A stretch of 64,000 bases of DNA from Streptomyces kurssanovii (GTDB taxonomy: Bacteria > Actinomycetota > Actinomycetes > Streptomycetales > Streptomycetaceae), in NCBI RefSeq assembly GCF_014649695.1, contig NZ_BMTN01000004.1:248001-312000 (forward strand). Direction: 5' to 3'. A program made the position numbers and the translations under genes. Shown here one piece after another: positions 60,217 through 64,000 of this stretch (the first letter of the stretch is position 1; each line of letters begins with the position of its first letter). The notes under the pieces were generated by a model, which saw only the letters and a program-made list of their open reading frames with translations, was not told where the DNA came from and made no database searches.

Positions 60217-60231
60217 CTGACGGGTCGTCAG
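60217..60231. promoter_or_regulatory. Regulon palindrome CTGACGGGTCGTCAG
   Basis: Perfect match to CTGACGnnnCGTCAG, 20 bases before the amidohydrolase start (60252). It supports ATG 60252 over the longer frame from 60177, which would place the site inside the gene. Confidence 0.8.
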
Positions 60232-60251
60232 ATCAGCGCTACCTTGAAACG

Positions 60252-61472
60252 ATGGAGACCTTCCCCAAGATCATCTCGGTGGACGATCACACGGTGGAGC
60301 CCCCCGGCGTCTGGCGGGACCGGCTCCCGTCGAAGTACGCCGGCACAGGCCCCCGCATCGTCCGCGCCCCACTGAAGGAAATGACCTTCCTGGGCGGCCG
60401 GTTCGCCCCCGTCATGGGAGCCCCCGGCGACGAGGGGCCGGTCGGCGACTGGTGGGTCTACGAGGACCTGCACCGCCCGCTCACCCGGCTCGACACCGCC
60501 GTCGGCTACGACCGTGACGAGATCAAGCTGGAGATCATCACCTACGAGCAGATGCGCCCGGGCTCCTACAGCGTCCCGGAGCGGCTCGCCGACATGGACG
60601 TCAACCATGTCCGGTCCGCGCTCTGCTTCCCCACCTTCCCGCGCTTCTGCGGCCAGACCTTCACGGAGGCGGCCGACCGGGAGCTCGGGCTGCTGTGCGT
60701 GCGGGCCTACAACGACTGGATGGTGGAGGAGTGGTGCGGCCCCGAGGCGCAGGGCCGGCTCGTACCGCTGACCCTGATCCCGCTGTGGGACGCGGAACTG
60801 GCGGCCGCGGAGGTCCGCCGCAACGCGGCGCGCGGCGTGCGCGCCGTCGCCTTCTCCGAGATACCCCCGCACCTCGGGCTCCCGTCCGTCCACACCGACG
60901 CGTGGGACCCGTTCCTCGCGGCGTGCGACGAGACCGGCACGGTCATCGCCATGCACATCGGCTCCTCCAGCCGCATGCCGTCCACCTCCGCGGACGCGCC
61001 TCCCGCCGTCGGTTCGACCATCACCTTCGCCAACTGCTGCTTCTCCATGGTCGACTGGCTGATGAGCGGCAAGTTCGAGCGCTTCCCCGGCCTGCGGGTC
61101 ATGTACGCGGAGGGGCAGATCGGCTGGATCCCGTACATCCTGGAGCGCGCGGACGTCGTATGGGAGGAGAACCGCGCCTGGGGCGGTGTAGCCGACAAGG
61201 TCACCCGGCCGCCGTCCGAACTCTTCGCCGAGCACGTCTACGGCTGCTTCTTCGACGACGCCTTCGGCCTCAGGAACCTGGACGCGATCGGAGCCGGGAA
61301 CGTCCTCTACGAGACGGACTACCCGCACTCCGACTCGACCTGGCCGAAGTCGAAGGAGGTCGGCGAGTCCCAGATGGGCCACTTGCCGCAGGACGTGGTG
61401 GAAAGGATCGTCGCGGGCAACGCGATCGACCTGCTGGGGCTGACCGACGACGGGCTGTGGGCGGGCCCGTAG
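60252..61472 (+). CDS. Amidohydrolase-2 family protein, paralogue of the gene at 19149
   Basis: 406 residues from ATG 60252. Same architecture as the 19149 gene: SVDDHTVEPPGVW, CFPTFPRFCGQTF, MHIGSSSRMPSTSADAPPAV and ETDYPHSDSTWPKSKEV with the putative metal ligands. Identity between the paralogues is high over the whole length, and both have a perfect regulon palindrome just upstream, so they probably act on related substrates. Single-gene unit here; no dehydrogenase follows. Confidence 0.85.
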   Translation: METFPKIISVDDHTVEPPGVWRDRLPSKYAGTGPRIVRAPLKEMTFLGGRFAPVMGAPGDEGPVGDWWVYEDLHRPLTRLDTAVGYDRDEIKLEIITYEQMRPGSYSVPERLADMDVNHVRSALCFPTFPRFCGQTFTEAADRELGLLCVRAYNDWMVEEWCGPEAQGRLVPLTLIPLWDAELAAAEVRRNAARGVRAVAFSEIPPHLGLPSVHTDAWDPFLAACDETGTVIAMHIGSSSRMPSTSADAPPAVGSTITFANCCFSMVDWLMSGKFERFPGLRVMYAEGQIGWIPYILERADVVWEENRAWGGVADKVTRPPSELFAEHVYGCFFDDAFGLRNLDAIGAGNVLYETDYPHSDSTWPKSKEVGESQMGHLPQDVVERIVAGNAIDLLGLTDDGLWAGP

Positions 61473-61560
61473 GGATCGCCGGCGGACAATCGCGTTGAGC
61501 GCCCCGCCCGCCGCGTGCTACCTGTGTCGTGATCACGCGGAAACGAAGGGGGCGGCGGGC

Positions 61561-62085
61561 ATGGTGCTCGGAGAACTGGTGAAGCTGCGGGCGATGGGCC
61601 CGGCGGACGCTGCGGCGCTGTGGCGGTGGAACCACGACCCGGACGTCATGCGCTGGATGGACGACAACCACCCGTCGACCCTGGAGCATGTGCAGAAGTG
61701 GCTGGCCGACCGCCCGCGCAACACCTACGGCGACCTGCTGCTCGGCATCGAGGCCCCGAGCGACGGCCGGCTGATCGGGCTCGTCGCCCTGCGCGACGCG
61801 GAACCGGAGACCGGCATCGCGGAGCTCGACATCTACCTCGGCGAGAAGGACTACTGGGGCCAGGGCTACGCGACCGACGCCATGCGGACGGTGTGCCGGT
61901 ACGGCTTCGACACGATGCGCCTGCACAAGATCTCTCTCACGGTGGTCACAGAGAACCTGGCCGCGCAGCAGGTCTACAAGAAGGTCGGCTTCGTCGAGGA
62001 GGGCCGCCTGCGCCAGTCCTTCCGCCGCGACGGGAAGTGGTACGACCAGTTCACGATGGGCCTCCTGGAGGGCGAACTCCGCTGA
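61561..62085 (+). CDS. GNAT-family N-acetyltransferase
   Basis: 174 residues, RimJ/RimL-type: LVKLRAMGPADAAALWRWNHDPDVMRW, acetyl-CoA loop GEKDYWGQGYATDAMRTV and the C-terminal ENLAAQQVYKKVGFVEEGRLRQ. May acetylate a protein N-terminus, aminoglycoside or small amine. ATG 61561 follows a purine-rich stretch. No link to the regulon is evident. Confidence 0.88.
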   Translation: MVLGELVKLRAMGPADAAALWRWNHDPDVMRWMDDNHPSTLEHVQKWLADRPRNTYGDLLLGIEAPSDGRLIGLVALRDAEPETGIAELDIYLGEKDYWGQGYATDAMRTVCRYGFDTMRLHKISLTVVTENLAAQQVYKKVGFVEEGRLRQSFRRDGKWYDQFTMGLLEGELR

Positions 62086-62095
62086 CGCCCACCGG

Positions 62096-62695
62096 TCAGC
62101 CCTCGCCGGGCGCCTGGAACCCGGTCGTGTCGACGTGGCAGTCGAACGGGGCAGGGATGTGGATCTTCTCGCCGAAAGGCACGGTGAGGTGGGAGGCATA
62201 CCCCTTCGAGGTCGGCGACCAGTAGACGGTGGCGCTGTCCTCCTGCATGTCGAGCAGGAGGTAGACAGGAACGCCGGCCTTGCCGTAGCGCTCGACCTTG
62301 TCGGTGAGGTCGTCGTCGCGAGTCGAAGGGGAGGTCAACTCGGCGACGAAGGAGAGCCCTTCTCCGTCCAGGTGGCGGCTTGTCGTCTGCCGCGTCCGGC
62401 GATGAGCCGCATGGACGTCGGGACCGTAAGCCCGTTCCACGCCAGGGAACACGTAGAGCGCGGGGGCGGAGCTGATCCGGTGGCCCTCCGGGAGGCGGGG
62501 GCGCAGCTGCTCGCAGACCAGATCCATGACGTCGAGGTAGTACGCCTTCGACCATGGTGACACGACGATGTTCCCCCTGATGATCTCGGCGTTGAAGCCG
62601 TCGGGCACGTTCAGCTCGTCGAGGGCTGCGCACAGCTCCTCGAAGCGGTGGGGGTCGGTGCCGTCTGTCGTCGGGCGTTCCAGCATCACCGTCAT
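62096..62695 (-). CDS. Uma2-family (DUF820) PD-(D/E)XK nuclease-like protein
   Basis: 199 residues. Restriction-endonuclease-like fold: YGPDVHAAH (Asp), SFVAELTSPSTRDDDLTDKVERYGKAGVPVYLLLDM, giving the E-x-TSPS-...-K-x2-RY-x4-V signature. Widespread in Streptomyces and cyanobacteria, often in many copies; cellular role unknown. Convergent with the GNAT gene. Confidence 0.85.
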   Translation of the reverse strand: MTVMLERPTTDGTDPHRFEELCAALDELNVPDGFNAEIIRGNIVVSPWSKAYYLDVMDLVCEQLRPRLPEGHRISSAPALYVFPGVERAYGPDVHAAHRRTRQTTSRHLDGEGLSFVAELTSPSTRDDDLTDKVERYGKAGVPVYLLLDMQEDSATVYWSPTSKGYASHLTVPFGEKIHIPAPFDCHVDTTGFQAPGEG

Positions 62696-62831
62696 GATGC
62701 GCCTCCCTCGCGTGGCGGGCCAGTCGATACTCAGCGTAGCGGTCTGGTGTGACACGGGTGGCCGAAGATTCAGGGGGCAGCCGCACGCGGGCCGTCTACC
62801 CGGAACGGGTCCCGACCGGCACCATCGGGGC

Positions 62832-63245
62832 ATGACGCTCACCACCGCGGAAGCGGGCAAGATCCTCGCCGACAGCTTCGCCCCCTGGGTCCTCGAACTC
62901 GGCCTGTCCGTCGAGGAGACGGGCGACCTGCACGCCGTGCTGCGGCTGCCCTGGTCCGACCGGCTCGCCCGGGAGGGCGGCGGGATGTCCGGCCAGGCGC
63001 TGATGGCCGCGGCCGACACGGCGACGGTGATCGCCGTGTCGTCGGCCCGGGGCGGATTCGCCCCCATGACCACGGTCCAGCAGTCGACGAGCTTCATGCG
63101 CGCGGTCGTCGGCGCCGACGTCCTGGTCGAGGCCCGGATCACCAAGCTGGGCAAGCGCATGGCCTTCGCCGACATCACCATGACCGCCCAGGGCGCCCCG
63201 GAACCGGCCGCCCGCGCCTCGACGGTGTACGCACTGCTCGGCTGA
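62832..63245 (+). CDS. PaaI-type hotdog thioesterase
   Basis: 137 residues, single hotdog domain. EGGGMSGQALMAAADTATVIAV (the conserved helix with the catalytic acid) and TTVQQSTSFMRAVVGADVLVEARITKLGKRMAFADITM are typical of PaaI-like acyl-CoA thioesterases. It would release CoA from stalled acyl-CoA intermediates; it precedes the LLM oxidoreductase gene but ends before the two palindromes, so it may lie outside the regulon. Confidence 0.87.
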   Translation: MTLTTAEAGKILADSFAPWVLELGLSVEETGDLHAVLRLPWSDRLAREGGGMSGQALMAAADTATVIAVSSARGGFAPMTTVQQSTSFMRAVVGADVLVEARITKLGKRMAFADITMTAQGAPEPAARASTVYALLG

Positions 63246-63265
63246 AGGCCCTACGTCACCCTTGC

Positions 63266-63280
63266 CTGATGGAGCGTCAG
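63266..63280. promoter_or_regulatory. Regulon palindrome CTGATGGAGCGTCAG
   Basis: One mismatch to CTGACGnnnCGTCAG. It is 42 bases (four helical turns) from the next copy, forming a tandem pair. Confidence 0.7.
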
Positions 63281-63307
63281 CCCTGACGATGGCGGCAGCC
63301 GTCGTAG

Positions 63308-63322
63308 CTGACGGATCGTCAG
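63308..63322. promoter_or_regulatory. Regulon palindrome CTGACGGATCGTCAG
   Basis: Perfect match to CTGACGnnnCGTCAG, 15 bases before the LLM oxidoreductase start (63338). Confidence 0.8.
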
Positions 63323-63337
63323 TTTTGAGGAGTCTCC

Positions 63338-64000
63338 ATGGTGGCGTACGGGATGCAGCTCCCGGTCCAGTCGCAGAGCACCCTCTACGCCGAGCCCTGG
63401 GAGACGGAGGCCGGCCCGGACGACCTCGCCGCCGTCGCCGTGGCGGCCGACCGGGCCGGCTTCTCCTACATCGCCGTCTGCGACCACGTCGCCGTCCCCC
63501 GCCGCCTCGCGGACGCCATGTCCACGGTCTGGTACGACCCGGTCGCCACGCTGTCCTTCCTCGCCGGGATGACCGAACGGGTACGGCTGCTGAGCCATGT
63601 CGCGGTCGTCGGACTCCGCCACCCCCTGGCCTCCGCCAAGCAGTACGCGACCCTCGACCACCTCTCCGGCGGACGGCTGGTCCTCGGCGTCGGGGCCGGG
63701 CACGTACGGGAGGAGTTCGAGGCCCTGGGCGTCGACTTCGACGCCCGCGGAGCCGTCCTCGACGAGAGCGTCGACGCGCTGCGCGCCGCGCTCGGCCCCG
63801 GCGAGTACCCGGAGTTCAGCGGCGAGCGCTTCCGCTTCAAGGACCTCGGGCAGCGGCCGCGGCCGGCCCAGCCGCGTATCCCCCTCTGGGTCGGCGGCTC
63901 GTCGCCGGCGGCCGTACGACGGGCCGCGCTCAAGGGCGACGGCTGGCTGCCCCAGGGCGACCCCCGCGAGAAGCTGCCGGCGCAGATCGCCCGGATCCGG
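63338..64000 (+). CDS. LLM-class F420-dependent oxidoreductase (3' end outside window)
   Basis: 221 codons visible from ATG 63338 (GAGGAG 5-6 bases upstream); runs off the edge. Luciferase-like TIM-barrel features: AADRAGFSYIAVCDHVAVP, VATLSFLAGMTERVRLLSHVAVVGLRHPL, LDHLSGGRLVLGVGAG, FRFKDLGQRPRPAQPRIPLWVGG and AALKGDGWLP. The actinobacterial subgroup uses cofactor F420 or FMN and is frequent in sterol and xenobiotic catabolism. Preceded by two regulon palindromes. Confidence 0.9.
   Translation, partial: MVAYGMQLPVQSQSTLYAEPWETEAGPDDLAAVAVAADRAGFSYIAVCDHVAVPRRLADAMSTVWYDPVATLSFLAGMTERVRLLSHVAVVGLRHPLASAKQYATLDHLSGGRLVLGVGAGHVREEFEALGVDFDARGAVLDESVDALRAALGPGEYPEFSGERFRFKDLGQRPRPAQPRIPLWVGGSSPAAVRRAALKGDGWLPQGDPREKLPAQIARIR

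Noticed and set aside
1-64000. CRISPR arrays, prophage or transposase genes
   Set aside because: No regularly spaced repeats with unique spacers and no integrase, transposase or phage structural genes were recognised.

Overview
The window is Streptomyces (or close relative) chromosome. The DNA is very GC-rich with G/C at third codon positions, GTG and TTG starts are frequent, and neighbouring genes often overlap as ATGA, GTGA or TGATG. It carries genus-typical regulators: afsK, afsS, afsR and a complete conservon. From memory, the order SCO4402-family protein / purU / sigma factor / STAS protein / EF-hand protein / TetR / VOC protein / afsK / afsS / afsR resembles the S. coelicolor SCO4402-SCO4426 region, so this is chromosomal core into which catabolic operons are interleaved.

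Layout. 0-9.4 kb: an orphan ligand-binding lipoprotein, an SCO4402-family protein, purU, then a leftward operon of a trypsin-like protease/PknG-like kinase/TPR fusion, a four-helix membrane protein and a solute-binding lipoprotein, with a divergent trypco2-type small protein. This looks like a PknG-GlnX-GlnH sensing module fused to a protease. 9.4-17.3 kb: ArsR-type regulator with divergent MFS exporter, secreted VCBS/FG-GAP protein, ECF sigma factor with zinc-finger/MDMPI anti-sigma, STAS protein and a four-EF-hand protein.

17.5-38 kb, 46-50 kb and 60-64 kb: acyl-CoA catabolism. Two AMP-forming CoA ligases, an NDP-forming-type CoA ligase, three acyl-CoA dehydrogenases plus the remnant of a fourth, two enoyl-CoA hydratases, SDR, zinc alcohol dehydrogenase, two paralogous amidohydrolases, two pairs of DUF35 OB-fold protein with Ltp-type thiolase, flavin reductase, flavin monooxygenase, cyclase-family hydrolase and LLM oxidoreductase. 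Most of these promoters carry a palindrome, CTGACGnnnCGTCAG; I count fourteen copies. They mark one dispersed regulon, probably for an isoprenoid- or steroid-like carboxylate. The substrate and the regulator are not evident.

40.8-45.3 kb: afsK, a VOC protein in the kbpA position, and a TetR regulator behind a pair of DnaA-box-like sequences. 50-55.4 kb: conservon cvnABCD with two P450 genes. 55.7-59.1 kb: afsS (four repeats) and afsR, with a candidate AfsR site before afsS. 59.2-64 kb: polysaccharide deacetylase lipoprotein, the second amidohydrolase, GNAT, Uma2-family and PaaI-type proteins, and an LLM oxidoreductase cut by the window edge.

Non-coding features of note: a serine-tRNA-like structure with an abnormal anticodon arm (26603-26723), a nested inverted-repeat element (40451-40816), an intergenic repeat block (34032-34305) and several strong hairpin terminators.
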